Source of the DNA: Cordilura impudica
Lineage: Eukaryota > Arthropoda > Insecta > Diptera > Scathophagidae
DNA length: 64,000 nt
Direction: 5' to 3'
Assembly (NCBI GenBank): GCA_963682025.1
Contig: OY821517.1
Span: 300,704,844-300,768,843 of the forward strand
In this document: positions 12,135-24,690 of the stretch, piece after piece
How positions within the stretch are numbered: position 1 is the first letter of the stretch
Layout: every line of letters begins with the position of its first letter
The notes under the pieces: generated by a model
The model's input: the letters and a program-made list of their open reading frames with translations, nothing else
The model's database searches: none
What the model was told of the DNA's origin: nothing
Program-made: the position numbers and the translations under genes

Positions 12135-13084
12135 GAAAAGTTTATGATAATAAATAATGTGTTAGGAACACAAAGGTATGCTAATCAATTTTAGGTAATT
12201 CGCAGTTCAACACAGGGCGTGTGATATACAATTATAATGAAATTCGATCACTTTTGAATTGGCTAAAATTAATTAGCTTACCTTTAGGCTCTTATAAAAT
12301 TATCTATTTCTAATATTTTATTTTATTTTATTTTATTTTATATATTTTTAATACATATTGTAAATAAATTTTAAAATTCTGCACTTCTCCTTCATATGAA
12401 CTCCAACTATGCCACTTTTTTCACAATCCTCCGTGTCCGCATTATGCTTAAAAAGGGATGAAAAAATTTTCCTTTACTTATTAATATATCGATATTGAAA
12501 ATAAATTAAATGTCCCCAATTTAAAATGCGGTTCTAATTATATGTCTATATTCTTAATCCGTCTATACTTGTCCGTCTGTCCGTTATTATAAAAAAAAAA
12601 ATGAACTCCATAAAATATATTCATTCCTTATCCTTATAACAAGCGGAGTTGATGTAGCGATTACACTGCTGGTTGCTCATTTTCAGTGCATATCATCCAT
12701 TGATATCCTGAGCAGATTGCTATTTAAAATCATCAAAATCAGTTCAATAGGTCCCGAGATTTCAGTGAAAATGGAAAAATCCTCTTGTTAATGTTGTTAT
12801 TCTAAATTTTGGGTTTTGTGTGTGATAGCTGTAATTGTTGTAGTTGTAATCGTTGTGTTGTGGCACTGCTCTTAACGTAATTCCGAATTAAATACAAAAT
12901 CCCCACCAATATGAAAGAAAATATTTAATAAATCTATATATTAATACGTGAAGGTAAATCTTTCGACCAGTTCAGCCAAATGCAGGCACGGCATTATTAT
13001 AGTTCATATGAACGAGAAGTGCAGAGTGATAAAATTTATGTTTACAATATTTATAACAAATAATTTTATAAGAGCCTAAACAAA
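12135..13084. other. AT-rich stretch with degenerate short repeats
   Basis: Around 12160-12310 a Helitron-variant segment ('ggtatgctaatcaatttta', 'gaattggctaaaattaatta') appears as an inverted pair. 12540-12680 holds a 'gtccgtctgtccg' segment like that at 16790-16830. No gene seen. Confidence 0.45.
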
Positions 13085-13415
13085 TATATGCTAATTAATT
13101 TTAGCCCATTCACTATCCATTTAATATTGATGGTTTCAAAAAAGAGTACATTTTAATCGCCCTATATTGAATTGTGAATTGGCTAAAATTGATTAGCATA
13201 CCTTTAGGCTCTTATAAAATTATATATTTACAATCCCATTTATATTTGTTCTGTGTGTTCATCATATATTTGTAATGAAATTTATTAAATTTTGTTTAAA
13301 AATTTACAATTTAATGAATTTTGTAGATTAAGAAAACAGTGAGAAAAAAAAAATGAGTGAAAAAATAAAATTTTCTAGAATATTCACTCGAATTTCAAGT
13401 GCTGGGCTCTGCTAG
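13085..13415 (+). mobile_element. Helitron variant ending in CTAG
   Basis: Ends 'cactcgaatttcaagtgctg' then ggctctgCTAG at 13412-13415 followed by T. The body ('gaattggctaaaattgatta', 'acctttaggctcttataaa') is the second Helitron subfamily seen at 3956 and 12160. The 5' end is not clear. Confidence 0.6.
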
Positions 13416-13505
13416 TATTAATAAAAAAGCATGTTTTCTTAAAAAAGTACCGAGTTATTAATAAAAAACTTAATAACTATAGCTATTTATAGATTTTAAT
13501 ATAAA

Positions 13506-13882
13506 CTAGCAGATTCCGGCCCTCGAAATTCGAGCGCAAATTCTAAGAAATTTAATTTTTTCATTAAATAAAGACCCTAAAAGTATGCTAATCAATTATA
13601 GCCAATTCACAAATCAACACAAAAGACAAACTCATTTTTATTACAAACACATTAACAAATTTAATAAACAAACACAGAGCACTGCATAGTTTGATGTATA
13701 TGTTAATAGTAACTTTAAATGTAATTTACTCAAAATAAAGAAAAAAATTTAAAAATCTGTAAATCTGCAAATCGGCTAAAAAGATATACCTTTCAAATAA
13801 TATACGTTTGGTCAAAATCGGGATAAAACGGTAGAAGAAAACATCAGTCACAAGAAATAGCCTAGCCTATGAATATTATAGA
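13506..13882 (-). mobile_element. Non-autonomous Helitron copy
   Basis: CTAG terminus at 13506-13509, hairpin CTCGAAATTCGAG just inside, and the TC start (ga on plus) at 13881-13882. Typical body throughout. Confidence 0.8.
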
Positions 13883-14215
13883 TTAATCAGATTTTCATAA
13901 TTTTTTGCAAAACTGTATACTTAGGCGGTTTTTCTTTTCTGATCTCAAAAATTTTGTGCAAAAATTTCCATAGTAGAAGGTTTTTCAATTGAAAATATTT
14001 CCTAATATAATTTTTTTTATACAATTTATCATGCTTTGATGAATTAAGAATATTTTTTCTTTATTCTCAGATTAGAAAGTTTAATCATTTTAAATATTTT
14101 TCCTAATGAAAACGTTCAAAGATTATTCTAGAATATTTGTATGATTCTAATATTTTTCTTATATAATCACCGCAAATCTAACAAAGCTTAGGATAAGTTA
14201 ATAAAACATTATTTT

Positions 14216-14519
14216 CCCGTTAGTAAAACATATGTATACTATACACCACACCACAAAAGTTAACGGACGGTCACAAAATTTTCATGTAATTTCAACAAAT
14301 GTTGGTAGATTTTTGTTAAAATTTTTCATTATTGCTTACTTTTTTTTAGAAATATAAAACATATTTCCCCGTTAATGAAACATGTGTATATTATACACCA
14401 CACCACAAAAGTTAACGGACGGTCACAAAATTTTCATGTAATTTCAACAAATGTTGGTAGATTTTTGTTAAAATTTTTCATTAATGTTTATTTTTTTTTT
14501 TTGAAATATAATACATGGG
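14216..14519 (+). repeat. Tandem duplication, 152-bp unit x2
   Basis: 14216-14367 and 14368-14519 are near-identical; both carry 'ccacaccacaaaagttaacg' followed by 'gacggtcacaaaattttcat'. The small ORF across the second unit is a by-product. Confidence 0.85.
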
Positions 14520-15736
14520 CTGGTATAGGGTATAAATTTTTATATACTGCAAAAAAAAAAAACAATTTATATAATTTTGACAATGGTAATTGATATTAAA
14601 CAAAATTTTATTTTTTTTTCAAACCAAACAGCTAAAAAAAAAATAACAGAAATGATTAATTTTGTTGGTGAAAATCTGTAATACAACAACTTCAATATTT
14701 AACAAGATTAGCTACAAACGTTTAATCTAAAATGTAAGCTGCATTAACGAAACATTTGTTAAAAATCAGCAAAAAAAAAAAAAAAAAGGATTGCGAACAA
14801 CAGAAAAATGTTTTATACATTTTTGTAGTTCTTCCAAAAAAAAAAAAAACAAGAATAAAAATAAAAATCTGTAAATGTAATTTTTGAAAAATTGTTTAAA
14901 AAAAAATTATTATAATAACATTTTAAAACAAAAAAAAAGTTTTTAAAAAATTCTCTGAGTTTAAAAAAAATAAATAAAAAATAAATAACTAAATAATGAA
15001 AAGTTTGTGGAATAACTAATTGACAATTAAAAAGTGTTTTACAAAGCTAATATTAAAAAAAATATATATAACAAAAGATGAGTGTTTTTCAGAATTTATA
15101 GACAAAGTTGTTTGAAGTTGTTTAGAAAAAGTTAATTAAATAATGAAAACTTTAAAAAAATTTATTATTGTTTCCACTCTAAAATACCAGCAGATAATTG
15201 GAAAAATCGTTTAAAAAAAATCTCTAATTAAGTTCTTAAAATTAAAATTAAAAAAATATTAAGAAATTAAATTAACTTAGGTAATCTTAAGGGTTATTCG
15301 GTTAAGAATAAATACAAAAATAAAAAAATTAAAACAAACAATAAAGTTCTTTACGTCATCTTCAACTAAAAATTCCCTATAAAACTAATAAAACAAATAT
15401 AAATTTATAATAATCATCAAATACTTACAATTAAAATTTAATTTATTAAATCTCAACAAAAAATAAAAAAAAAAATATTCAATAGAAAACATAATCATAA
15501 ATTATACCAAAAAACTTATTAGATTCAAATTAAAATTTCTTTAAAAAAAAACCAACCATAAACATTTTGCTAACTAAATACTTATATGAATAGCTTGAAA
15601 AATCCAATAATCATTTTATATATTAAGTAAAAACAAAGTTTCAATTACACTTCAAATCAAATCGAATAAAAAAATAAAAACTTACTTAAAAAAACACTTA
15701 AATATTGCTACATAATTTACTACAACTGTGAGGATA

Positions 15737-15977
15737 CATAAATATTGCGACGGATTCTTTATAAATGAGAGCGATCAAGTTCGTAATCGACAACGACAAC
15801 CAAAAAATAAAAAACTAAGAAATAAAAAAAATAAATAAAAAACAAAAATATTGAGATCTTACTCATAAATATCAATTGGACAAATATTTTTTTTTTATAA
15901 ATATAAACAATTCATAATATTGTTTATTAAAAAAAAAAAACTTCCACCAGCAATATTGACTGACGTCTTACTAAAAG
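15737..15977 (+). promoter_or_regulatory. Candidate core promoter and non-coding 5' exon (weak)
   Basis: Seen: two TATA-like boxes (ATAAATA at 15738, TATAAAT at 15760), then 'gatcaagttcgtaatcgaca' and 'acgacaacc', a composition typical of fly 5' UTRs, and an AAAG|GTAATT donor-like site at 15977/15978. Inference: it could be an untranslated first exon joined to the dsx exon whose acceptor is at 35912. The spacing of TATA to any initiator is not canonical, and such sites arise by chance in AT-rich DNA. Confidence 0.2.
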
Positions 15978-16669
15978 GTAATTTGATATTTCGGCAAGAA
16001 AATATTAAGAATAAAATCTGGTTTGAAGTGTTGCTTTTGTGGTTTGTTTCATTAGTGTTCTACAGCATATTTGTCACATTTCAATGAACAATAAGTTGGG
16101 GTTGTCAGATTTTCACAACTGCAAACCAGGCACAAGAAGAAATTTGTTATCTAAAAAAATATAATAAAATGTATATATATATTCTTTAAACAAAAAACCA
16201 TTAAGAAAGTTATGGTCGGTATAGACCGGCTATATGACACATGTACTTTTAGCAATAATCAATGAAGAAAATAAGATTTTTCAAATTTTATCAGCCCGAT
16301 TTAACTAAGAAATATTTACAATGTTTAACCTCTAACTCTAACTGTTAGAGTCTCACAGTTCCTGAAATATAGTGGCGGGAAAAGTAAAGAAATATTTAAA
16401 AAAAGAAGAACTAGTCCAGAATAATTGTTTTTATAACTCTAGTCAAAGTAAAATATATTGAGAAATAATGTAATAAATAATAATAAGAATGACGTGCCTC
16501 CATTGTGTTTCCCAATGATTAAAGGTCATAATAACGTGATCCAAATTTTGTGATGGTATATCTTTAGAATTTCAAAATAGAATTATGTTGTTGCTGATTG
16601 TCTCTTTATACTTGTGGTAAATGTAATGAGTGCGTTTTTATAAAACAGTCAAATTAGATGTATTTTTAT

Positions 16670-16860
16670 ACCCTACACACCGTGTGCAGAGGATATATAT
16701 AAGTTTCCGATTCCGTTTGAAGTAATTAGAAAAAAATGTAAACCCCATTAAAGACGAGTATATATAATCTTGATCCTTAAGACAAGCGGAGATGATAGAG
16801 CGATGTCCGTATGTCTGTCCGTGGAAATCAGGATCACGTCTTTAATTAATCAGATTTTCA
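16670..16860 (+). repeat. Dispersed 'ataccctacacacc...gtccgt' repeat fragment
   Basis: 'ataccctacacaccgtgtgc' followed by 'taagacaagcggagatgata' and 'gtccgtatgtctgtccgtgg'. Related fragments occur at 12540-12680 and, inverted, at 35290-35465. Confidence 0.5.
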
Positions 16861-17159
16861 TATTTTTTTTTGCTACTCTTTAGATGTCTATAAAAATTTC
16901 TATATTACAAGTTTTTTTTTCATTTGAAATTAAAAATTTTTTGTGTACTATTTATCATGTTTTAATGAATTCTTGATATTTGTTTTATAGAAAAACTCAC
17001 AGATTGGAAACTAATCATATTAAATATATTTCCTATTAAACACGTTAAGAGTTTGTTCTTTTATACATATACCAACAGTAAGCCGATGAGTTTCACTACA
17101 CCCATCGCAACGAAATAAAAAAACTGCTAATACATTTTGTAGAAAACCATTTTATTTAT

Positions 17160-18003
17160 TTTTGGCGATTTTTTTAGGTGATTTTTCATTTTGGCGATTT
17201 TAGATTTTGGTAGTTTTTCATTTTGGCCGGTATTGTTTTTCGCGATTTTCGTTTTTTTTAGCGATTTTTGATATTGGCGATTTTTGTTTTTTGCGATTTT
17301 TTATTTTGGCGCTTTTTGATTTCAGCGATTTTTGGCATAACCTTTTTTGTTTTCTGTGTTTTTCGATTTTGGCGATTTTTGTTATGCGATTTTCAGTTTT
17401 GAAGATCTTTGATTTTGGTGATTTTTGACTTTACCTCTTTTATTTTCTGTGGTTTTTGATTTTGGCGATTTTCAGTTTTGAAGATTTTTAATATTGGCGA
17501 TTTTTTTTTCTTGCGATTTTGTTATCAACGATTTTCGGTTCTGGCAATTTTCGTTTTTGTCGATTTTTGATTTCAGCGATTTTTGGCATAACCTTTTTTA
17601 TTTTCTGTGTTTTTTGATTTTGGCGATTTTTGTTATTCGCGATTTTCAGTTTTGAAGATTTTTGATTTTGGTGATTTTTGACTTTACCTTTTTTATTTTC
17701 TGTGTTTTTTGATTTTCGCGATTTTCAGTTTTGAAGATTTTTAATATTGGCGATTTTTGTTTCTTGCGATTTTGTTATCCACGATTTTCGGTTCTGGCAA
17801 TTTTCGTTTTTGTCGATTTTTGTTTTTGGCGATTTTTGTTATTTGCGGTTTTTGGCGATTTTTAACTTTGAAGATTTTCGTTTTTTGTGATTTTTGATTT
17901 TGGCGATTTTAGTTTTTTGCGATTTTTGATTTTGGCGACTTTTGATTTTAGCGATTGTTGGTATTCGCGATTTTCGGTTTTGGCAATTTTTGATTTCGGT
18001 GAT
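17160..18003 (+). repeat. Degenerate minisatellite, GCGATTTT(T)G array
   Basis: About 840 bp of imperfect units of roughly 15-17 bp built on 'ttttggcgatttttg', with a longer-period duplication (the 'gattttcagttttgaagatt' block near 17390, 17470, 17640 and 17720). ORFs here are low-complexity and not genes. Confidence 0.85.
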
Positions 18004-18099
18004 TCCGCCAATTTTTTCACGAATACTTACATTCGTAATTAATGTACTTGTCAAAAGTTTTAAGACTGTCATTTGCATAGTACTTCATATTTTTTTTGT

Positions 18100-18430
18100 A
18101 TAGGATGTGCCACGCCCATGGGTCCGATCCCGCCCATTTTTTGTCCCACTACTCACATTAATAACTCATGAACTTTGACAAAGTTCCAAGGCTTTCACTA
18201 TTAGACTACTCCAGTTATAGATACTAAATATTTACTTTTAATGGGACGTACCACGCCCACTGATCAGATCCCGCCCATTTTTTTCCGAGCACTAATATAA
18301 ATAACTGATGAACTCACACTTAGTTCCAAGACTTTATCTATTACAGTACTCTAGATATATAACATTAACTATTTTCTTTGTATGGTGTGTGCCACGCCCA
18401 TTGGTCCAAATCCGCTACTCTTGGTTTAAT
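18100..18430 (-). repeat. About 141-bp tandem array (CACGCCCA units), three units
   Basis: 'gccacgccca' recurs near 18108, 18250 and 18391, each followed by 'gatcccgcccattttttt' or a derivative. It is the reverse orientation of the array at 30060-30610. Confidence 0.75.
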
Positions 18431-18433
18431 ATG

Positions 18434-19000
18434 TACATGTACATTAGGGTGGGTCAATTATTTTTGCTCCATGGGTTCATCGCGATTCAGGTGCTATGGG
18501 TCATAACAAGTATATTTGCCCAAGGAACCATACCTCTAAAACAATTTTCGAGCCTGCCAAAATTTCGATTAAGATATTTTCATATTATTTCCCATAAGAC
18601 TCATTCAAATGTTAAAAAATTATTGAAAATGTGTATACCGGGGGTTTTTTGGGTCGGGAAATCCATTTTTCACATATATTTTTATTTTTTACAGCTGCCA
18701 GGGAGCGGTTTCGTGCATTTTTGTGGATTTTCACCTTTTAGGGGAAAATTGATGAAATTATTGCACAAATTGACGAATCTTTGACTTCCCTTATTCAAAA
18801 TAGCCCAAAATATTCAGCGCTGAAAATAATGTGGGGTACATACTTATATACGACCTATATCAATTTCATTCAATTTAAGTCAAAAAATTCGTTTTCTTTA
18901 TTTACTCTTTGAATGAACAAATATAAAAAACGAATTTTTCGACAACTTGAACAGTCATTGCCACAAAATTGGAATATAAAATTAAAAACTCTTTTTTATT
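18434..19000 (+). repeat. TTAGGGTGGGTCAATT-ended repeat, left end
   Basis: The start 'attagggtgggtcaattatt' at 18444 followed by 'gctccatgggttcatcgcga' matches the short element at 26276-26495. No matching right end was found; the extent is a guess. The 158-codon ORF over 18308-18784 crosses this boundary and is not considered real. Confidence 0.5.
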
Positions 19001-19720
19001 AAGTTTAAAAGTTTTTATGTTTTACTAATTTAATATCGATAATATTGTTGTGACAATATCATTGATAATTGCATGAAAAGAGCAATGGCCTATATACACA
19101 GCCGAATATTTTATTCCAGTTTACAATGCAATAAAAATATCACTCGCTCAAAAATAAAAGCGTTTTATTTTTAAATTAAATCGTGCACCTTTATTGATTT
19201 ACCCTTTAGATGTTAACGCAAAGCAAAGAGAATTTTATTTTTAAAAGAAAAAAAAAGACGATTTTTGCTGTCTGTTATCAGTTATTGTGTTGAGTAATTT
19301 TTTTTTTGCAACGACAAACGTTCTGAACCGGTCTGATTGTCATTATGCTCTAAATTTATCTTTTTAAAAGTTCTTAATTTTCATTGTTTTATTACTCGTA
19401 TTATCATTTGTTATAATTTCTTATAAATGTTTCATTTTAAGTAAAGTATTTATTTTAATTTTAAATTATTTAACATTTGAATATTTTTGTGTGTGAAACA
19501 GTTTAGATTAGGTTGGTTGACATTGACAAAACATCAGCTGATTTTTGAAGTGTTCTTGTTCCAAGCACATATATATTTTAAATAGATACGATGAAGCTTT
19601 AGAGCGCAAATAAAAGCATGTTGGCCAAGATTGCAACACAACTATAGGGTTTTCTATTAGGAGGATATTAAATGACATGATAAACTATAATATTTTTCTA
19701 AAAACAAGTACAGACTATAA
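19001..19720. other. AT-rich stretch, nothing recognised
   Basis: No ORF and no repeat boundary seen up to the next PAL22 copy. Confidence 0.35.
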
Positions 19721-20476
19721 AACAAGTAAGAAAATTATAGTCGATCTAGACCGACTATACGATACCCTATATCATGGCTTAGAGACTCTATCTCTTCGAT
19801 CCAACTAATTGGATATAGAAAATAAGCAAATTTGAGTGGCATTGTTATTAATTTCTTTGGCTGCAGATATGAAAAAGTTCATATGGGATGCTATATTTAT
19901 ATGGGGACTAGGTCGAAAAATGTACCGTTCCTGACCATATTTGGTAAAGTCACTTATATTTTGAAAAAATATATACAAACTAAATTTGAGTAAAATCTAT
20001 GCAATATTTTTGTTTTTTGATAGATTTAAGTGAAAATCGGGAAGCAGCTTTATATGGGGGCTATGCCAAAGAATTGCCATATGGGGTTTATTTTTGGACA
20101 ACTGATAAATGCATATAATAAACATACACAAACCCAATTTGACCGAGCTCTATATGATAATTGGATCTCGTGGCAATTTAAGTCGATTTCATAGGGGTCA
20201 TTTGTATGGGGACATGGACCGAAATTCACCAATTTCAATAGCATTCATCCTATGGTCGATAAAAGCTTATATACCAAATTTCATTAAAATATATTCATAT
20301 TTGCGACCTGTAGTTTGATTACAAGGTTTGCATGGACACACAGATGGACGGACGGACGGACATCGCTAAATCAACTTAGAAAGTAATTCTGAGTCGATCG
20401 GTATAATAAAAGATGGGTCTAGGTTAAATATTTTTGTTAGTTACAAACAGCAGCACAAAGTCATTATACCCAAAAC
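19721..20476 (+). repeat. PAL22 repeat, full-length copy
   Basis: Starts aacaagtaagaaaattatag, palindrome with one change (cgatctagaccg), the three 'tatgggg' modules, (GGAC)n near 20346-20362, and ends in 'gcacaaagtcattataccca'. Confidence 0.85.
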
Positions 20477-20857
20477 AGTTAACAATTAACAATTTGGTGG
20501 TCTAGATTTTTCTGGCCAAGTTATTATGATAAAATTTTGATCATAATAACTTGATTTTTTGGTTTCTGCAAATGTTTAACTTTATAATTATAAAATTATA
20601 TGTTTTTAATATTACCTTCCACATGCATTGCACTTGGTGTATTTAATGGTATAGATGACATTTCATTCTCCTCCCAGGGTTTGAGAGAGCCAACCATTCC
20701 GTTTTAATAAAATTTTTTGCCTTTAGTTCCTGTAAATTTTCTTCTTTGGTATTGTGTTCAATAAATTTCTTCGTCTAAACACATTTACCTTCAGGTATAA
20801 GATTAACTCTTGACTTGCAAGTGCTGCTCCAACACTCAACTTTGCAATGTCTATTAA

Positions 20858-22615
20858 CTCTCCGTCTAGCAACACTTCTGGTACCCTTAAACGCATGACA
20901 AGGTCCGTAGGGACCTATTTTTGTTGATATGACATTTTCTATTGTTTATTAATTAAAGTGTTGATAAATAAATTAAAATATTTTTTTTTATACTAACATA
21001 ATTAATTTTTATGAATTTTATTATGAAAATTTAGTTTTACAATGAATAAAACTTAAAAAAACTATTGTTGCGATGGTTGTTCCTCATTTTGAGTGCAGGT
21101 TAAGCACCGATGCATTAATCTTGAATGCTCTGCACAAACTGCATTGTTGCAGGAAGAGCAATAGGCCCTTGTTTTGCGTTGATGACCGTACTCTGAACGG
21201 CATAGTCGACATGATGGCCTGTTTGTCCTTAGCGCAAACGACGGTGCAGCTGCTTCTGTTGGTCTTGGTACTATCTAAAATGAAAAAAATATATATGTAT
21301 AATCATTCCGCTTTTAACCTTTAGAATTCTTAATTCTTACCTTGACATCAAATTCCTCCATTGCATTCCGTATCCTTGGATATGCAGTTATGCGAGTATT
21401 CAGGGCACGTTCTTCAATGTTGGGTAATGCCAATTGCTTAGTAAGCATAAGGAGGAATGAGCGCCGTCTGTCACTTCTCTTCACTGGCTTCATCTCGTTG
21501 AATATTTGAATGCAGCTAATGCAGCGATGTCGAGCATATTGTAAAACATGGCAAGCGGCCAGCGCTTTGTTGAGCGCTTGCATGTATACGTACCAAGCAT
21601 CTGGTCAATAGTATCAACACCGGATTTGTTGGCATTGTAATCAAGAATGGCTAAGGGCTTCTTCTTTTCAGTTTCCATGTTCACATCGCAAATGTAATGT
21701 TGTGTAGATAACAAAATTACTGATTTATTCTTCCTGGACACATATGAGCATAGTGCTATATCGCCTTCGTTGAACCCAAACAATGTGCTGTTGATTGGCC
21801 GCGTACGATTTTTATGTAACTCCCGTGGCACAAATGTTTTGTTACAGCGTACTGTTCCAACATATGCAGTTTTCTTTGTCATCAAAATTCGCGCCAAGTT
21901 CAATGTACTGCGGCCAGAATCCAAATATTTATCCGCTAGAGCAAGTACAACGTTCTGCCCTTGATTTATTTCACGCTCCTGGTCAGGCATTTACCAGAAT
22001 AAATCATTCCTTTGACAGGATAGAATGATTTTGAGTCACACAACCACTATACCTTTATACCATACTTGGCTGGCTTCGACGGAATATATTGTGTGAAGTG
22101 GGTATGGCCTCTGTATGGGAATAACTGCTCATCAACTGTCAGTGAATCATGCGGAGTGTAAGCTGTTGCTAAGTTAGACTGCAACATTTGCCAAATATTA
22201 TCAATTGCCGCAGTTTTGCTGTTGATTAGTCGCTGCTGTCACGTATTTCCATTGTCGAATCTAAGGCATTGTTTTATGGACATAAAGCGATTATACGACA
22301 AGTAGAAGGTAATAAAACAAATGTTAAATTCGAAGAACTCGTTTAAAATGTGTTCAAACAATAAAACAGCTAAAAAGAAGCCAAAATAAAGTTTATGTCT
22401 TAATGATTTCTAGTAATTTCAGTACAAGGTCCCTACGGACCTTGTCATGCGTTCCCGTACTACTCACCATTAAACCTCAATAAAAATTAAACTATTGGGC
22501 GTATCACCTTGAATTTTCTTTTAAACGATTTTTGACAAAATTCTCTTGGAAAACAGGGTAACTTTCGGGGTACCTTGTCCTGGCCGAAATAGGAATAATT
22601 TCGCTAACCGAAGGG
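20858..22615 (-). mobile_element. piggyBac element with TTAA duplications
   Basis: TTAA lies at both outer edges (20854-20857 and 22616-22619). Left terminus CTCTCCGTCTAGCAA and right terminus (inverted) CCCTTCGGTTAGCGAA are imperfect TIRs. Inside lies a perfect 26-bp inverted repeat, 20891-20916 versus 22427-22452, starting ACGCATGACAAGGTCC. It contains a broken piggyBac transposase on the minus strand. Total 1758 bp, shorter than an autonomous piggyBac, so sequence is missing. Confidence 0.8.
21062..22250 (-). pseudogene. piggyBac transposase, frameshifted, with spliced C-terminal Cys domain
   Basis: Minus strand, order of pieces: (1) 22250-22000 with 'TVDEQLFPYRG' and 'YIPSKPAKYGIK', the region of the first catalytic Asp of the DDE fold. 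(2) 21990-21490 with 'TAYVGTVRCNK' and 'SGVDTIDQMLGTY', the third Asp region, ending 'RWPLAMFYNMLDIAALAA'. (3) A frameshift near 21505 leads into 21583-21341 with 'EMKPVKRSDRR'. (4) A 66-bp intron (GTAAGA at 21340, AG at 21275) joins in phase to 21274-21062, coding a cysteine-rich module CRLC, CSSC, CAEH, CLTC and stopping at 21062. That cross-brace module binds the TIR in the family. The second Asp region is degenerate. It is a dead transposase. Confidence 0.85.
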
Positions 22616-22871
22616 TTAAAGATGTTTTTTTTTTAAAATCATTTACATAAATCAGTTTGTTTACCGACAACGATTTACCCAAAAATATGCTCCCAATTCA
22701 TCTAGTTTAAAATTTAATTTATTTTGTTTTCCTTTCGATTTGCTGGTTTTTTTTACCCTTTGATTCTAATTACAACTAATGTTTTTGTGCTGCCTCTCGT
22801 CAGAAACAATATAGCAAATCCATTTACAAATCTTGCTTTTTTTATGAAAAATTAAAAATCATTTATCATTA

Positions 22872-23237
22872 CTAGCAGTTTCCAGCTTTCGAAATTTGAG
22901 TTCAATTTCTAGGCAGCTTTATTTTTCAACTTAGCCAATTCAAAAACCAATACTTTTATGGTTTGTTATTATTGTGAATGAAGATAACGAACGCATTAAC
23001 AAACACATTAACGAATTTAATAAAACACACATAGCATATGTATAATTTTAGTAAGTGTTAGTAGCAACTTAAAATGCAATTTACTCAAAATAAAGAAAAA
23101 AATTTAAAAATCTGTAAATCAGCAAAACGGCTAAAAAGAAATACCTTTCAAATAATAGACGTTTGGTCAAAATCGGGATAAAACGGTAGAACAAAACATC
23201 GGTCACAAGAAATCGCCTAGCCTATTAATATTATAGA
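22872..23237 (-). mobile_element. Non-autonomous Helitron copy
   Basis: CTAG at 22872-22875 and the TC start complement at 23236-23237. The hairpin is slightly decayed (gctttcgaaatttgagt). Body otherwise typical. Confidence 0.75.
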
Positions 23238-23329
23238 TGCCGAAAAATTTGAATTGGAAAAGTGGCTGTTTTTGTTTTCCATATAAAAATTTGAGGCCAT
23301 TTTTATTTTCTTATAACACTATGTGGTCA

Positions 23330-23946
23330 GGATATAATTATATCGATCGATTCAGAATCACTTTCTGAGTCGATTTAGCGATGTCCGTCCGTCCGTCTGT
23401 GTATCTATGTAAACCTTTGTAATCAAACTACAAATCGCAATTATCAATATATTTTGATGAAAGTTGGCATATAAGCTGTTATCGCTCATAGGACGAACTC
23501 TATTGAAATTGGGAGAATCAGTACAGACCTAGTCCACATATGAGATCGACTTAAATTGCCATAATATTCAAATTATCATATAGATCTCGGTCAAATTGGG
23601 TTTGTGCATGTTTATTACTCCCATTAATATGTAGTGCAAAAATAACCGCTACAGGACAATTCTTAGTCATAGCTTCCATATAAAGATGCTTCCCGATCTT
23701 CATATAAACCCAAATTTTGCATAGATTTTTCTCAAATTTTTTTGTATAGGTTTTGCCAAAGATGGCCAGAATCGATCCATTTTTCCACATAATCCCCATA
23801 TAAGTATATCATCCGATATGAACCTTTTCAGATTTTAAGGCAAAAATTTGTTAATGTTTATGTTATATACCCAATTAGTTGGACCTCAGACCAATTCTCT
23901 AAACGCATGGTAAAGGGTATTGCGTAGTCGGTCTAGACCGACTTGC
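23330..23946 (-). repeat. PAL22 repeat copy
   Basis: Short 'gtccgtccgtccgtct' tract at 23384-23399 and all three modules; the 5' end stops at 'gtcggtctagaccgacttg', losing the last part of the palindrome and the 'acaagtaag' start. Confidence 0.75.
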
Positions 23947-24690
23947 CCTTTGGTGCAATTTTTGATTGTGCTATTTTTCAATGCGCCCCTTTTAAGATCT
24001 GTAGAAAACCTCTTTCTGGTAAAATCTTGAATTAATTTTGCTGTTCATGTTTTGTTGTTGTTCCTTGCTTCCTCTATATAGATTGTGTTTCAAAACAGCA
24101 TTCAGTACTTTTCACCACTTTCAATTTCGTTCCGATGGTGTTTCCACATGCTCAAAAATAATCGCTCGAGATAGTCACTTTGTAAACTGAACACAATTTA
24201 AAGAGGTTACTGAATATTTCGCTTAAAAAATTTGAATTAATTTCCAGCAGTTTCTACTTTGAATTTTACGAATTTAAAACGAAACATTCCTTAAGTATTT
24301 TTAAAAAAAAACTTTATTTAATATTTTCGTGTTTCTTTCCGTCGCTGTACTTCCTGTAGCTTAGCTATCTAACAGTTTTTGAACGAAAATACAAAATAAT
24401 CTGGCATTAAGCCAGTCAAGCCAGATCTTTCAACTAAATTCCTCAATAATATCGTTTTTTAACCTTTTCTTGTTATAATCCTGGATTTTGGTAATTAGTA
24501 TGGTTCTATATTATGTTCTCTTTAATGGTTTGCAACTATCTCTCGGTTGACTTTCATCTAAATAAGTCTTCCTAAATTGTTCGCAAGCTCATTTTGTAAA
24601 AATAACAAATGAAAATTTCTAATATCAATTTATTGATTAACTGACTTCTTTAAAAGAGTAGTGTGATATGAGAAAATTCATTTATATATA
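23947..24690. other. Unassigned AT-rich sequence
   Basis: No ORF over 60 codons and no repeat boundary recognised. Confidence 0.35.

Larger units (their letters stand above)
14520..17159. other. Very AT-rich stretch, largely free of recognised elements
   Basis: A-runs and TAA-rich sequence with no ORF over 60 codons. It is the longest piece of the left half without recognised repeats. It includes the weak promoter candidate at 15737-15977 and a small repeat at 16670-16860. Confidence 0.5.

Noticed and set aside
18308..18784. 158-codon ORF
   Set aside because: Crosses a tandem array and a repeat boundary; no domain and hydrophobic AT-rich composition.
20887..20890. TTAA directly beside the 26-bp repeat as the piggyBac left TSD
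   Set aside because: The right 26-bp repeat has no TTAA beside it, while the outer TTAA pair at 20854 and 22616 has matching TIRs.
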